Part shown: positions 52,942-60,940 of the stretch, one piece after another
Layout: each line of letters opens with the position of its first letter
Position numbering within the stretch: the first letter of the stretch is position 1
Assembly (NCBI RefSeq): GCF_004346035.1
Contig: NZ_SLZN01000012.1
Coordinates: 17,968-81,967 of the forward strand
Direction: 5' to 3'
Origin: Acidomonas methanolica
Lineage (GTDB): Bacteria > Pseudomonadota > Alphaproteobacteria > Acetobacterales > Acetobacteraceae
DNA length: 64,000 bases
Notes under the pieces: generated by a model
The model's database searches: none
What the model was told of the DNA's origin: nothing
Seen by the model: only the letters and a program-made list of their open reading frames with translations
Program-made: the position numbers and the translations under genes

Positions 52942-53295
52942 ATGACCAATAGTGAAAGCCCCAGCGAAATTTTCCGCGAAAGGCTAAAAAGTGCTCGAGA
53001 ATTAAGGGGTTACAGCCAAGAGCAGCTTGGCGCTCGCGCTGGGATGCCGGCCAGCTCCATCGCGCATTTCGAGACCGGCCGTAAGCCGTCCTTTGATTCG
53101 CTGCGGCGACTCGCCAATGCGCTGGAGATTACCACAGACTATCTGCTGGGGCGCGTGGACAGCCCTGAACTTGCGCAGGCGGGCGACCCCCTTTTCCGCG
53201 ACATAGGCAAGCTGACGGGCAGCGACCGCGAGATTGCCAAGGACTTTCTGGAGATGCTCGCCAAGCGCAACGCGAAGAAGGACAAGGCCCCGTGA
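52942..53295 (+). CDS. capH: CapH-like XRE repressor of CBASS
   Basis: Protein of 117 aa with an N-terminal HTH (LKSARELRGYSQEQLGARAGMPASSIAHFETGRKPSFDSLRRLA) and a C-terminal helical part. The gene is divergent from the CBASS operon and overlaps the metallopeptidase gene. This is the arrangement of CapH/CapP, in which the peptidase cleaves the repressor after DNA damage and releases CBASS expression. GGAG lies 5 nt before the ATG. Confidence 0.8.
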   Translation: MTNSESPSEIFRERLKSARELRGYSQEQLGARAGMPASSIAHFETGRKPSFDSLRRLANALEITTDYLLGRVDSPELAQAGDPLFRDIGKLTGSDREIAKDFLEMLAKRNAKKDKAP

Positions 53296-54176
53296 GCCGC
53301 ATATTCAGCCTGAAACTCGCCCGGCAGACGGCGGAAGCGTTTCTTCGGGATGAAGGCATTTCGACGCTGCCTGTCGATCCTTTCGCGATTGCGGAGAGCC
53401 GTGACATCGTGGTGCAAGGGAAACCGGCGGAACATGACGGCGTATCCGGGATGCTGCTGCGGCACGGCAATGATTTCGGCATCATCTTTGCCACCCATAT
53501 TCCCAGCCCCGGCTTTCAACGCTTTAGCGTCAGCCATGAACTCGGCCATTATTTCCTGCCGGGGCATATCGACCAGGTCATCAAGGGCGGTATCCATGTC
53601 TCGCGTGCCGGATTCGTGACCAACGACCCTTATGAGCTGGAGGCGGATCATTTCGCTGCCGGGCTTCTGATGCCGGAAACGCCATTTCGCAAAGCGATGG
53701 ACCGGTTCGATCCCGGCCTGGATGCGATCGGCCAGATGGCCGAGTTGTGCGTGACCTCGCGCACGGCAACGGCCATTCGCTTCGCGGAACTGTCCAACGC
53801 CGCCGTCGCCGTCATCGTCAGCACCGGGGGCATCATCGATTACTGCTTCATGTCGGATGCTATGAAATCGCTTCCGAAACTGGACTGGATTCGCAAGGGT
53901 ACGCCGCTGCCGACGGGCACCGCGACAGCAACTCTCGCAGCGGATCCTGAGCGCGTCGCTGCCGGGGACCGATTGAGTGACGAGACCGACGTGCGGGACT
54001 GGCTTGGCGGCACAACGTACGCTGTAGTATCCGAGGAATCCGTCGGACTGGGACGCTATGGAAAGGTCCTGACAGTCTTGTCTTCAGGTAGCATCGGTCC
54101 GGACGGCGATCCAGAGGACGACGAAGACGATGAAAACAGCCTTCTCGAAAGCTGGACACCCCGTTTTCGGCGATAA
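53292..54176 (+). CDS. capP: CapP-like ImmA/IrrE metallopeptidase
   Basis: Protein of 294 aa with the zincin motif HELGH (H82, E83, H86) and a third ligand in YELEADHFA (E117). These are followed by a C-terminal GAF-like or sensor region ending in an acidic DPEDDEDDENS stretch. Such proteases cleave an XRE partner, here the gene just upstream. It would couple CBASS expression to a damage or stress signal. Confidence 0.85.
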   Translation: MSRIFSLKLARQTAEAFLRDEGISTLPVDPFAIAESRDIVVQGKPAEHDGVSGMLLRHGNDFGIIFATHIPSPGFQRFSVSHELGHYFLPGHIDQVIKGGIHVSRAGFVTNDPYELEADHFAAGLLMPETPFRKAMDRFDPGLDAIGQMAELCVTSRTATAIRFAELSNAAVAVIVSTGGIIDYCFMSDAMKSLPKLDWIRKGTPLPTGTATATLAADPERVAAGDRLSDETDVRDWLGGTTYAVVSEESVGLGRYGKVLTVLSSGSIGPDGDPEDDEDDENSLLESWTPRFRR

Positions 54177-54552
54177 CGAAGTAGGCCCGCTAGGTACAAA
54201 CAGCACGGATCTTAACACTTCGGCTTCTCTCTGCCGAAGGAGAAATAAGTGCGCTGCCAGCGAGGAGCGAATTCTAACCTTGCCGATTAGCGCCGATTTT
54301 CTGCGCTTCGACAGTGTCTGGTTGCGGCCATCCGCTTTAAGGTCTCAAATGACGAGTTTGAAGGCGCATTGCTGCTGAAGTGCGGTTACCAAGCGAGTAG
54401 CAGCTTTCCCGGTACAGGCACCTGAACCTAGCCAGTCTGTTTCCCCCTCATTGCCGTTCTCGGCTTCTCCTCACCAAGGTAATCGGGTGCCTATTTTGAG
54501 CATCAGCATGACGAACAGAGAATCGTTCGAGGGAACTGTAGAAAAAATATAC
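54177..54552. other. Gap between CBASS cargo and element B backbone
   Basis: No gene is supported here. A short hairpin CTTCGGC / GCCGAAG (54218-54239) lacks a T-tract. Composition is close to neutral. The stretch is likely a boundary of the CBASS cargo slot and may hold decayed sequence. Confidence 0.35.
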
Positions 54553-54757
54553 TAATGGCTCCGCCCTCGCGCGGCCCAAGAAAACTCTGTGGCCTTTCGC
54601 GGCATAAACGGCCCGCTCCCCGTAAGCGGGTCCCCTCCATTTATTCCACGGTGCCAAAGACTTTCCTTGCACCTTGCTACCCCGGTCTCGCCGACGGGCA
54701 AGGGTTCAGGAGCGGCGCTTCGCTGCTCTGAACCCCAAAACCCGAAGGAAAAAGACA
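54553..54757 (+). promoter_or_regulatory. Conserved leader of element B DNA methylase with hairpin
   Basis: Counterpart of 5824-6029. It shares TAATGGCTCCGCCCTCGCGC at the start and CCTTGCTACCCCGG at 54672-54685. In the place of the element A hairpin it has GTTCAGGAGCGGCG and CGCTGCTCTGAAC (54703-54732), a near-perfect stem of unrelated sequence. AAAGACAATGACC closes the leader. Retention of the stem despite sequence change supports an RNA function. Confidence 0.45.
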
Positions 54758-55429
54758 ATGACCAACAGCACCCAGGCCCCCCGCAATGTAATCTTCAATG
54801 CCGATTGCATCCAGGCTATGCGCTCTTTCGAAAGGGGATCGGTGGACTTCATTCTGACCGACCCGCCCTATCTGGTGAACTATCGCGACCGTGGCGGCCG
54901 GAAGGTGGCGAACGACGACAACGCCCGTTGGCTCCGCCCCGCCTTCAACCAGATGCACCGCGTTTTGAGGGATGGAGGTTTCGCCGTTTCGTTTTACGGC
55001 TGGAACAAGGTCGATTTGTTCATGGACGCATGGAAAGCTGCAGGTTTCCGCGTTGTCGGGCATATCGTTTTCCGCAAGCGTTATGCGTCATCGGCGAGGT
55101 TTCTGCGCTACCAGCATGAGCAAGCCTACTTGCTGGCGAAGGGCAATGTTTGCCTGCCCGAAAATCCCATCCCGGACGTGATCGACTTCCCCTATGCGGG
55201 CAACAAGCTGCATCCGACGCAAAAGCCTGTTGAAGCACTGGCGCCGTTGATCGAGGCTTTCACGAAGCCCGGCGACCTTGTGCTGGACCCGTTCTGCGGC
55301 AGCGGTTCGACACTGGCGGCAGCGCAGCAACTTGGCCGTGACTGGGCCGGCATTGAGCTGGACAGCGGCCATTACCGCACCGCCAGCGACCGGCTGTTTG
55401 CCCTGCAATGCGGGAAGGCGGCGGCATAA
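54758..55429 (+). CDS. DNA adenine/cytosine-N4 methyltransferase (DPPY type)
   Basis: Protein of 223 aa, close homologue of the methylase at 6030: TDPPYLVNY near residue 34, NDDNARWLRP, KLHPTQKP, and DPFCGSGST near 177 (a cysteine replaces the alanine of the element A enzyme). Class beta amino-methylase without a nuclease partner, opening the element B backbone. The ATG at 54758 follows GAAGGAAAAAGAC; an upstream in-frame start at 54674 lies inside the structured leader and is rejected. Confidence 0.9.
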   Translation: MTNSTQAPRNVIFNADCIQAMRSFERGSVDFILTDPPYLVNYRDRGGRKVANDDNARWLRPAFNQMHRVLRDGGFAVSFYGWNKVDLFMDAWKAAGFRVVGHIVFRKRYASSARFLRYQHEQAYLLAKGNVCLPENPIPDVIDFPYAGNKLHPTQKPVEALAPLIEAFTKPGDLVLDPFCGSGSTLAAAQQLGRDWAGIELDSGHYRTASDRLFALQCGKAAA

Positions 55430-55508
55430 GCCGCGCCTCTCCCCGTCACATGCGCCTGTCCGAGTGGCGGGCGCTTCTCATCCCAACATCAAGACGAAAG
55501 GGCATGAC

Positions 55509-55799
55509 ATGCGCTGGATCGTTACGACAGATCATCATGGCGGCTGCATCGGATTGGGAGAGGACGCCAACGGCGTTCCCGCTCGCGGAACCCCCGAACA
55601 GGGCGCCGCCCTGCCGATGGATTTCCGGCTTCACCTCGCAAACGGTGATGTGCTTTTCGAGGGCCGTTGCAGCGACATTGACGCGGATTGGTGGCACGGT
55701 TTCGAGCCGTTGAGTTACCTATGGGCACCGTTCCGTTGCCGCCGCCTGTCCTATCGGCGCGCGGGAACGGATGAGCCGTGGCGCTGGCTTCGCCCGTAA
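55509..55799 (+). CDS. Small protein, unrecognised
   Basis: Protein of 96 aa (RWIVTTDHHGGCIGLGEDAN ... MDFRLHLANGDVLFEGRCSDIDADWWHGFEPLSYLWAPFRCRRL). Composition is protein-like and rich in Trp, Asp and Arg. It sits between the methylase and the fseA pair, where element A has DUF736 and the XRE gene. AAAGGG lies about 10 nt before the ATG. No family recognised. Confidence 0.6.
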   Translation: MRWIVTTDHHGGCIGLGEDANGVPARGTPEQGAALPMDFRLHLANGDVLFEGRCSDIDADWWHGFEPLSYLWAPFRCRRLSYRRAGTDEPWRWLRP

Positions 55800-56070
55800 T
55801 CCGATCGCTTTATCTCAAACATCGCCACCGCCGATCCCTCCCGGATTGGCGGTCTTCGCGCGTCCCGCGGGCAGCGCGAAAAATCGCGCTCGCCGGGCGA
55901 CGCCCGGCTCGCCAGACAATGCAAGCATTGTTAAGAATAAAAAAGATCAACAGATTTATCGGATTACGAGTAACAGTTATCTCATTTGTGCGGCTACCCT
56001 CGCACTTAAATATTCAGAATGCTCTCTGTTCGGGCGCAGCCATGCGCGCCCGCCATAGGGAGGATACGCC
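55800..56070. other. AT-richer promoter gap before fseA (element B)
   Basis: No gene is supported. The middle (about 55925-55980) is AT-rich and likely holds the promoter of the fseA pair. No copy of the ATAATCCCGAA half-site found in front of element A fseA was seen here. In element B that half-site is at the qseM/qseC pair instead. Confidence 0.35.
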
Positions 56071-56283
56071 ATGCTGAACATCGATTGGCGTGCTCCGGCG
56101 GCATATGGGCACACGAACCGCATACCAGCCGCCGGTTTCGCCTGGGAGTATCTGCGGCGAGATGATGAGTATCATCGGGATTTTCGCGCCATCGCACGAC
56201 TGAAAAATCCGCGCCGCCGCCTGGAGACGTTTTCTCACCGCTGGGGGTTGCGATTTCCCGTGCGATCCCGAAACTCTTCCTGA
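56071..56283 (+). CDS. fseA: FseA N-terminal part (DUF6499), 0-frame ORF
   Basis: ORF of 70 aa matching DUF6499: AGFAWEYLRRDDEYHRDFRA ... RRRLETFSHRWGLRFP, then VRSRNSS and stop. ATG with GGGAGGA upstream. The DUF2285 frame continues +1 from the LRFP codons to read LRFPCDPETLPDL, parallel to LRFPVDPDLPAW in element A. The two proteins differ at most other residues of this part, so the shared break point is conserved against divergence. Confidence 0.8.
   Translation: MLNIDWRAPAAYGHTNRIPAAGFAWEYLRRDDEYHRDFRAIARLKNPRRRLETFSHRWGLRFPVRSRNSS
56254..56263 (+). promoter_or_regulatory. +1 ribosomal frameshift site in fseA (element B)
   Basis: The 0-frame reads CGA TTT CCC GTG and stops at 56281. Slipping one base after CCC (56257-56259) gives TGC GAT CCC GAA in the DUF2285 frame. 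Same codons and same direction as at 8868-8877. Confidence 0.75.
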
Positions 56284-56851
56284 TCTTCGGTCGCAATTTT
56301 GGATTCCACATCTCCAGCCGCATGCGGTTTTGTTGTCGCCGATCCAGGATCAGGGCGATCCTGGGACGCCCGCGCTGACACTGGCCCATCTTGACGGGCT
56401 GGACCTACGTCATGCGGCCGATGGCTGGCACGGCATCTGGCATGTCGATGGCGTGGCACACCAGTTCTGGCTACCCGAGGCGGCGCCCGATGCTGCGGCG
56501 TTTTACGCTGTCAGTCTGCCGATGGATTCCTTTCTTGAAATGCGCGTCCACGCGGCAAGGCGCTTGTGGCGTTCGCTCAATGGCAGAGTGCCGGGACCGG
56601 ATTTCCGCGCAATCCCGGATCAGCTTCGGCAATTTCATATTCTGTCGCTGCGGGCGCTTGACGCCAGGCTTTGCGGCGAGAGCCTGCGCACCATAGCGGA
56701 GGTGCTGCTGGGCTTTCGCGGGACGAAGGAGGATTGGGAGAGCGATCCGCGCAGAAACCAGGTGCGTCGCCTCGTCGTCAATGGCCTGAAGATGATGAAG
56801 GGCGGTTATCGGCTGCTTCTGCACTACCCCATAAAGCCCCGCCACGACTGA
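56261..56851 (+). CDS. fseA: FseA C-terminal part (DUF2285), +1 frame
   Basis: About 196 residues entered by +1 frameshift, ending in DUF2285: LRQFHILSLRALDARLCGES, then LRTIAEVLLGFRG, DWESDPRRNQVRRLV and MKGGYRLLL. It should bind DNA and activate the rdfS-like gene downstream. A free start at 56330 is possible but begins inside the conserved region. The DUF2285 protein at 49123 would be its antiactivator. Confidence 0.8.
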   Translation, partial: CDPETLPDLRSQFWIPHLQPHAVLLSPIQDQGDPGTPALTLAHLDGLDLRHAADGWHGIWHVDGVAHQFWLPEAAPDAAAFYAVSLPMDSFLEMRVHAARRLWRSLNGRVPGPDFRAIPDQLRQFHILSLRALDARLCGESLRTIAEVLLGFRGTKEDWESDPRRNQVRRLVVNGLKMMKGGYRLLLHYPIKPRHD

Positions 56852-57003
56852 CAGCCATCTTTCCAGCGCGGCCCTCTGCCGGGGGGCCGCCACAGTATAT
56901 GCGCAAATGCGGCCCGCTACAGGCCGTCGATCCCTCGCCATGGTTCGCCACAGCCCGCTGTCGCCACCGACAGCCGCATGTCTGACGAACCGGAGGTGAT
57001 CTC

Positions 57004-57273
57004 ATGCCCGATCCGCTGGCGGACCTGCCGCCGAGATTTCTGCGCACCAAACAGGCCGCGCATTTCCTCGGCATTTCGCTCCGCACTCTTGAAAAGCACC
57101 GGACCTATGGGACCGGGCCAACTTATCGAAAGATCGGGGGGCGTGTCGTTTACGCCGTCGCTGATCTGGAAGCCTGGACAAAAATTGGTGCCCGGAAGTC
57201 TCCCAAGGACATGGACGCCGGCACGGTCTTTCCTGCTCGCCCGCTGACGCCGGAAGAACAGGACCGGCTCTGA
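57004..57273 (+). CDS. rdfS: RdfS-like excisionase (MerR/AlpA-type HTH)
   Basis: Protein of 89 aa homologous to 9562-9858: PPRFLRTKQAAHFLGISLRT, LEKHRTYGTGPTYRKIGGRV and VYAVADLEAW. Recombination directionality factors of this type would assist the serine recombinase at 45971 in excision. GGAGGTG lies 6 nt before the ATG. It abuts the replication initiator gene. Confidence 0.78.
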   Translation: MPDPLADLPPRFLRTKQAAHFLGISLRTLEKHRTYGTGPTYRKIGGRVVYAVADLEAWTKIGARKSPKDMDAGTVFPARPLTPEEQDRL

Positions 57274-58302
57274 ATGCGGCGCGAGGACGATCATAGCCCC
57301 GCGCGGCGGGACGAGGACAGCGAGCGTATTCACCTCGATCCTTTCGTGATTGCGACCGGCGACGCCACGCCGCGCGATCAACGTGACCTGATGGAACGGC
57401 CATTCTTCTCGCTGGGCAAGCGCCCGCGCCTGAAGCCGATTCTCTACAGGGCCGCAGACATAGAAGTGCAGGTCTTCGCCATGCCCGAGCATGGCATGGC
57501 GACCATCTGGGATGCCGACGTGCTGATCTGGGCCGCCTCGCAGATTGTGGCGGCCGAAAACAGCGGCATCCCGACATCGCGCTTCTTCCGCTTCACGCCC
57601 TATCAGTTGCTGCGCGCCATCGGGCGTCCAACTGGAAATCACCAGTATCTGCTGCTGAAGGCGGCGCTTGCCCGCCTGCAATCCACCGTCATCGCCACCA
57701 CGATCCGCAACGGTCGGCATTGGCGGCGTCGGCAATTCTCATGGATCAACGAATGGGAGGAAATGACGACGCGCACTGGCCGCGTCGAGGGCATGGAGTT
57801 CGTCCTGCCAGAATGGTTCTATGCCAGCGTCATAGATCGATCACTGGTCCTGACTATCGACCCGGCCTATTTCCGGCTCACTGGCGGTATCGAACGGTGG
57901 CTCTATCGTGTTGCCCGCAAGCACGCCGGGCACCAGCCCGAGGGCTGGGCATTCGAGATCAGCCATCTCCACGAAAAATCCGGCAGCCTCGCGCGGCCGT
58001 CCGACTTCGCGCTCGACCTGCGCCGCATCGCCGCTCGCCAGCCGCTTCCCGGATATCGGCTTGAAATCGAGTGGGAAGACAGGCGCGAATTGCTGCGTTT
58101 TCTCCCCGAAAACTTTTCCACAGTGCCTGTTGATAATCATGTGGATACTATCGGCAGATTAGGCGCAAACAGTATCGGCACATTAGGCGCAAATCGCGCG
58201 CCGGACTCTATAGAAGAATCTAACAAAGAATCTAACTCTTCTTCTTTGACGCGCGCACGCGCGAGCCATGGTGCCGGTGCCACCTGTCGAGGTGCGCCAT
58301 GA
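57274..58302 (+). CDS. Replication initiator protein A (RPA family)
   Basis: Protein of 342 aa homologous to the element A initiator: RDLMERPFFSLGKRPR, TIWDADVLIWAASQIV, FTPYQLLRAIG, WLYRVARKHAG, FEISHLHEKSG. The 3' part (from about 58110) is AT-richer and contains two 21-bp direct repeats and an AGAAGAA/TTCTTCT inverted repeat. The stop overlaps the PP-loop gene by 4 bp, where element A has DUF2840. Confidence 0.87.
   Translation: MRREDDHSPARRDEDSERIHLDPFVIATGDATPRDQRDLMERPFFSLGKRPRLKPILYRAADIEVQVFAMPEHGMATIWDADVLIWAASQIVAAENSGIPTSRFFRFTPYQLLRAIGRPTGNHQYLLLKAALARLQSTVIATTIRNGRHWRRRQFSWINEWEEMTTRTGRVEGMEFVLPEWFYASVIDRSLVLTIDPAYFRLTGGIERWLYRVARKHAGHQPEGWAFEISHLHEKSGSLARPSDFALDLRRIAARQPLPGYRLEIEWEDRRELLRFLPENFSTVPVDNHVDTIGRLGANSIGTLGANRAPDSIEESNKESNSSSLTRARASHGAGATCRGAP
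58149..58242. repeat. Iteron-like direct repeats in 3' end of repA (element B)
   Basis: TATCGGCAGATTAGGCGCAAA (58149-58169) recurs as a near copy, TATCGGCACATTAGGCGCAA and one more A (58173-58193). The period is 24 nt and the repeats match at 20 of 21 positions. They are followed by GAATCTAAC repeats and an AGAAGAA / TTCTTCT pair in AT-rich DNA. This resembles a small iteron origin inside the initiator gene. In protein it reads IGRLGANSIGTLGAN. Confidence 0.5.
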
Positions 58303-59450
58303 CATGCACCGTTCAGCATTTCGGCAGCATCTCCGGTGGCAAGGACAGCCAGGCCGTTCTTTGCAAGATGGTCGAGCGCATCGACCGCAAGGGGCTGGAG
58401 GCCTTCGGAAACCTCGCTCCGCGTTTTCTCGCTGCCGACAACGGCCACGAGAATCCGATCACGCTCGACCACATCGCCTATCTCGACGACTGGCTTCGAA
58501 AGCGCGTCGGCCTGCATATCGAAATCGTTTCGGCCAATGACGTTCCCGGCCTCACCGATGAGGCAGCCTTTGCCCGCAAGCGCGCCATGCTGCGCGAGGA
58601 ATGGTCGAAGGAGAAACGGCGGACACGCCACAAGGGCGCATGCAACAGCCGGAGAGCTGCCTGGCGAGCAGGCACGATCATGAAGGCCGAGTGGATCGCC
58701 GGATGCGATTGCCCCGTCCTGGTCTCGCCCCCTGTTCCCGATAACCTGATCGAACGTGCGCTCGAGCTGCTGCATCCGACCGGCATCCCGTTCCTTGACA
58801 TGGCGATGCTGCACGGCCGGTTTCCCGGCACGAAGACGCGCTTTTGCACCGAACAAACGAAACTGATTCCGATGATGCACCGCAAGCGCCCGCTGCTCGA
58901 CGCGGGGCTATCGGTCATCGACTGGATCGGAGAGCGGGCCGACGAAAGCCCGGCGCGGGCGAAAAAGCCCCCGATCCAGTTGGTCCGGCATCCGTCCGGC
59001 GCTCGCCAGGTGCTCTATCGGCCTATTTTCCGCTGGAGCGCAGCCGACGCCTTCGCCATCTCCGAACGCCACGGCCTCAGGCACAACCCGCTCTACACGA
59101 TGGGCATGAGCCGGGTCGGTTGCTCGACCTGCATCATGGTCAGGAAGCGCGAACTGCGCATGTGGGCCATGCGCTTTCCCGCAGAAGTGGATCGGGTGCG
59201 GGAGTGGGAGCGGCTGGTCAGCCTCGTATCACGTCGCACCGCAATAGCGGGAACGCCGGCGTCCCTTTTGCCCGCACCGACCGTTCCAGGCGATCCCGCC
59301 GATCATGGTCGGGCGACCATCGACAAGGCGATTGAGTGGTCCCGCACGGGAAGGGGTGGCCGCAATTACGACCTGTTTCTCGATCTGGAGCAGCGCGAAG
59401 CCGACGAGCACGGCCTGTTCTGCGACAGCGAATACGGGCTTTGCGAATGA
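58299..59450 (+). CDS. PP-loop ATPase, PAPS reductase/DndC-like family
   Basis: Protein of 383 aa with the PP-loop SGGKDSQ (12-18) near the N-terminus, as in PAPS reductase, ATP sulfurylase and DndC-type enzymes. Later cysteines occur in RFCTEQTKLIP and GCSTCIMVRKREL, which could hold an iron-sulfur cluster. The family adenylates a substrate or handles sulfur; the substrate here is unknown. It is inserted between the initiator and the cytosine methylase, overlapping both by 4 bp, and has no counterpart in element A. Involvement in DNA or RNA modification is a guess from the neighbours. Confidence 0.82.
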   Translation: MTCTVQHFGSISGGKDSQAVLCKMVERIDRKGLEAFGNLAPRFLAADNGHENPITLDHIAYLDDWLRKRVGLHIEIVSANDVPGLTDEAAFARKRAMLREEWSKEKRRTRHKGACNSRRAAWRAGTIMKAEWIAGCDCPVLVSPPVPDNLIERALELLHPTGIPFLDMAMLHGRFPGTKTRFCTEQTKLIPMMHRKRPLLDAGLSVIDWIGERADESPARAKKPPIQLVRHPSGARQVLYRPIFRWSAADAFAISERHGLRHNPLYTMGMSRVGCSTCIMVRKRELRMWAMRFPAEVDRVREWERLVSLVSRRTAIAGTPASLLPAPTVPGDPADHGRATIDKAIEWSRTGRGGRNYDLFLDLEQREADEHGLFCDSEYGLCE

Positions 59451-60940
59451 TGCGCGCCCTCGACCTGTTCAGCGCCGCCGCGGGCGGCTGGTCTCTCGGC
59501 CTGCATCGCGCCGGTTTCGTCACGATTGCCGCCTGCGAAATCGTCGAATGGCGGCGCATCCTCTACGCAGAGAACAATCCCCATGTCAGACTCTACGAAG
59601 ACGTGCGCCGACTCACGGCAGCTCGCCTTGTTTCCGATCTTGGAATCCTTCCCGACATCATCGTCGGCAGCCCGCCGTGCCAGGACATCTCCAGCGCCAA
59701 CGCCAAAGGCAAAGGGATCGACGGCGAGCGATCGGGCCTCTACCGCGAAGCCGTCCGCCTGGTCGGAGATTGCCGGCCTCGCTGGTTCGCTTTTGAAAAC
59801 AGCCCTAATCTGCGAACTCGCGGCGCTGACCGGCTGCTCGCTGAGCTGGAAACATTCGGCTACGCCTGCGAACCGTGCGTGGTGGGTGCTGACAACGTCG
59901 GCGCCAACCATATCCGCAAGCGATCATGGCTCATCGGCTACGATCCCGAACAGCTTGCCGACACCCGTATCGCAATCCCAGCAGGGTGGCATCCGTCTGG
60001 AGGGTGGTTCTGCCGCACGCCGGGCGATGAAGGAATCCGGCCTCTACGACCTGTTCCGCAATCGCCCGCTGCCGACACCGATGGCATCGGACGGGATGAT
60101 GGATGGCGCGGGCGGCGGGGCCGGATCGACATATCCGTTGCGGATGATCCTGGCGACGCCGAGGAAGTCGGACGCGGATCGGGGCGGACGGGGCGACATT
60201 CTCAGCCAGTTGCAGGGCCATGCCAGCCGCCATGCGGGAATGATGGGAACGCCGACCGCGAATGCAGCGCCGAGGGGCAGCGTTCTGCGCAAGCACAAGG
60301 ACAGGATGACCTCGGATCAGGACGATTTCGACCGGACGCCGACGATAAGCGAGGCGCTGCATTTCGACACTCTGGAGCCACCTTACGGCATGATGCCGAC
60401 GCCGGTGAAACCGAACGGCGGGCGTCGGTTGAGCGCGCAGGAGATCGAGACGGGCAAGCGGGCGAACGGCGCGAAAGCGCAGATCGACACGCCGAACCTT
60501 CTGCGCCACGCGGCGGAAATCCTTCCCACCCCGACCAAGCGGGACAGCAGGATGGATGGCTGGAGTCCGGCCTACGACCGGAGGAAATCCCCCACGATGG
60601 ACGCGGTGATGGACGGCGCGATGACGGATCGCGCACCGGACAAATGGGCGGGAGCGCGGGCGCTGGCGACGATGTTGCGGAGCCATGGGCTGACTGGAAC
60701 GGCGGCCTTGCCCATCACCTACGGCTGGATGATGGGATTTCCGCCTGGGTGGCTGACACGCGCATTGCGCTCGGCAGTCGCAAAGGGACGTCTGCTGCCA
60801 GCCTGATCGTCGAGGCGTTCGGCGATGCCGTTCTTCCGCAAATTCCCGAAGCCATCGGCCGCGCCATCCTGCGCACCGAAACCGCGCTCGACGCGGTGCT
60901 CGCGCGCGGCCCCCAACCCATCCCCGGAGACGAACCATGA
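59447..60940 (+). CDS. DNA cytosine-C5 methyltransferase, 0-frame product
   Basis: Homologue of 11413-12867: ALDLFSAAAGG (motif I), GSPPCQDISSAN (motif IV, catalytic Cys), FAFENS (motif VI), HIRKRSWLIGYD. The far end has FGDAVLPQIPEAIGRAILR (motif X-like). The N-terminal 165 residues are about 80% identical to element A by eye. From about 59950 to 60650 this frame is Gly/Asp/Arg-rich and weakly conserved, while the +1 frame is strongly conserved. The first ATG at 59447 overlaps the PP-loop gene stop. Confidence 0.85.
   Translation: MMRALDLFSAAAGGWSLGLHRAGFVTIAACEIVEWRRILYAENNPHVRLYEDVRRLTAARLVSDLGILPDIIVGSPPCQDISSANAKGKGIDGERSGLYREAVRLVGDCRPRWFAFENSPNLRTRGADRLLAELETFGYACEPCVVGADNVGANHIRKRSWLIGYDPEQLADTRIAIPAGWHPSGGWFCRTPGDEGIRPLRPVPQSPAADTDGIGRDDGWRGRRGRIDISVADDPGDAEEVGRGSGRTGRHSQPVAGPCQPPCGNDGNADRECSAEGQRSAQAQGQDDLGSGRFRPDADDKRGAAFRHSGATLRHDADAGETERRASVERAGDRDGQAGERRESADRHAEPSAPRGGNPSHPDQAGQQDGWLESGLRPEEIPHDGRGDGRRDDGSRTGQMGGSAGAGDDVAEPWADWNGGLAHHLRLDDGISAWVADTRIALGSRKGTSAASLIVEAFGDAVLPQIPEAIGRAILRTETALDAVLARGPQPIPGDEP
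59942..60806 (+). other. Second conserved reading frame of the cytosine methylase (element B)
   Basis: Joined to the N-terminal frame at GAT CCC G (59942-59948) by a +1 shift to read YDP-NSLPTPVSQSQQGG. It continues with GTPTANAAPRG, ILPTPTKRDSRMDGWS and TYGWMMGFPPGWL to a stop at 60806. The element A frame has the same words and the same junction codon. The 30 bp around GAGCCATGGGCTGACTGGAA are unchanged between the copies, as expected where both frames are constrained. Expression is inferred. Confidence 0.65.

Noticed and set aside
51398..52945. 515-codon plus-strand open frame antisense to the CD-NTase
   Set aside because: Its Arg/Gly/Ala-rich composition is that of a shadow frame. The minus strand carries the nucleotidyltransferase signature.
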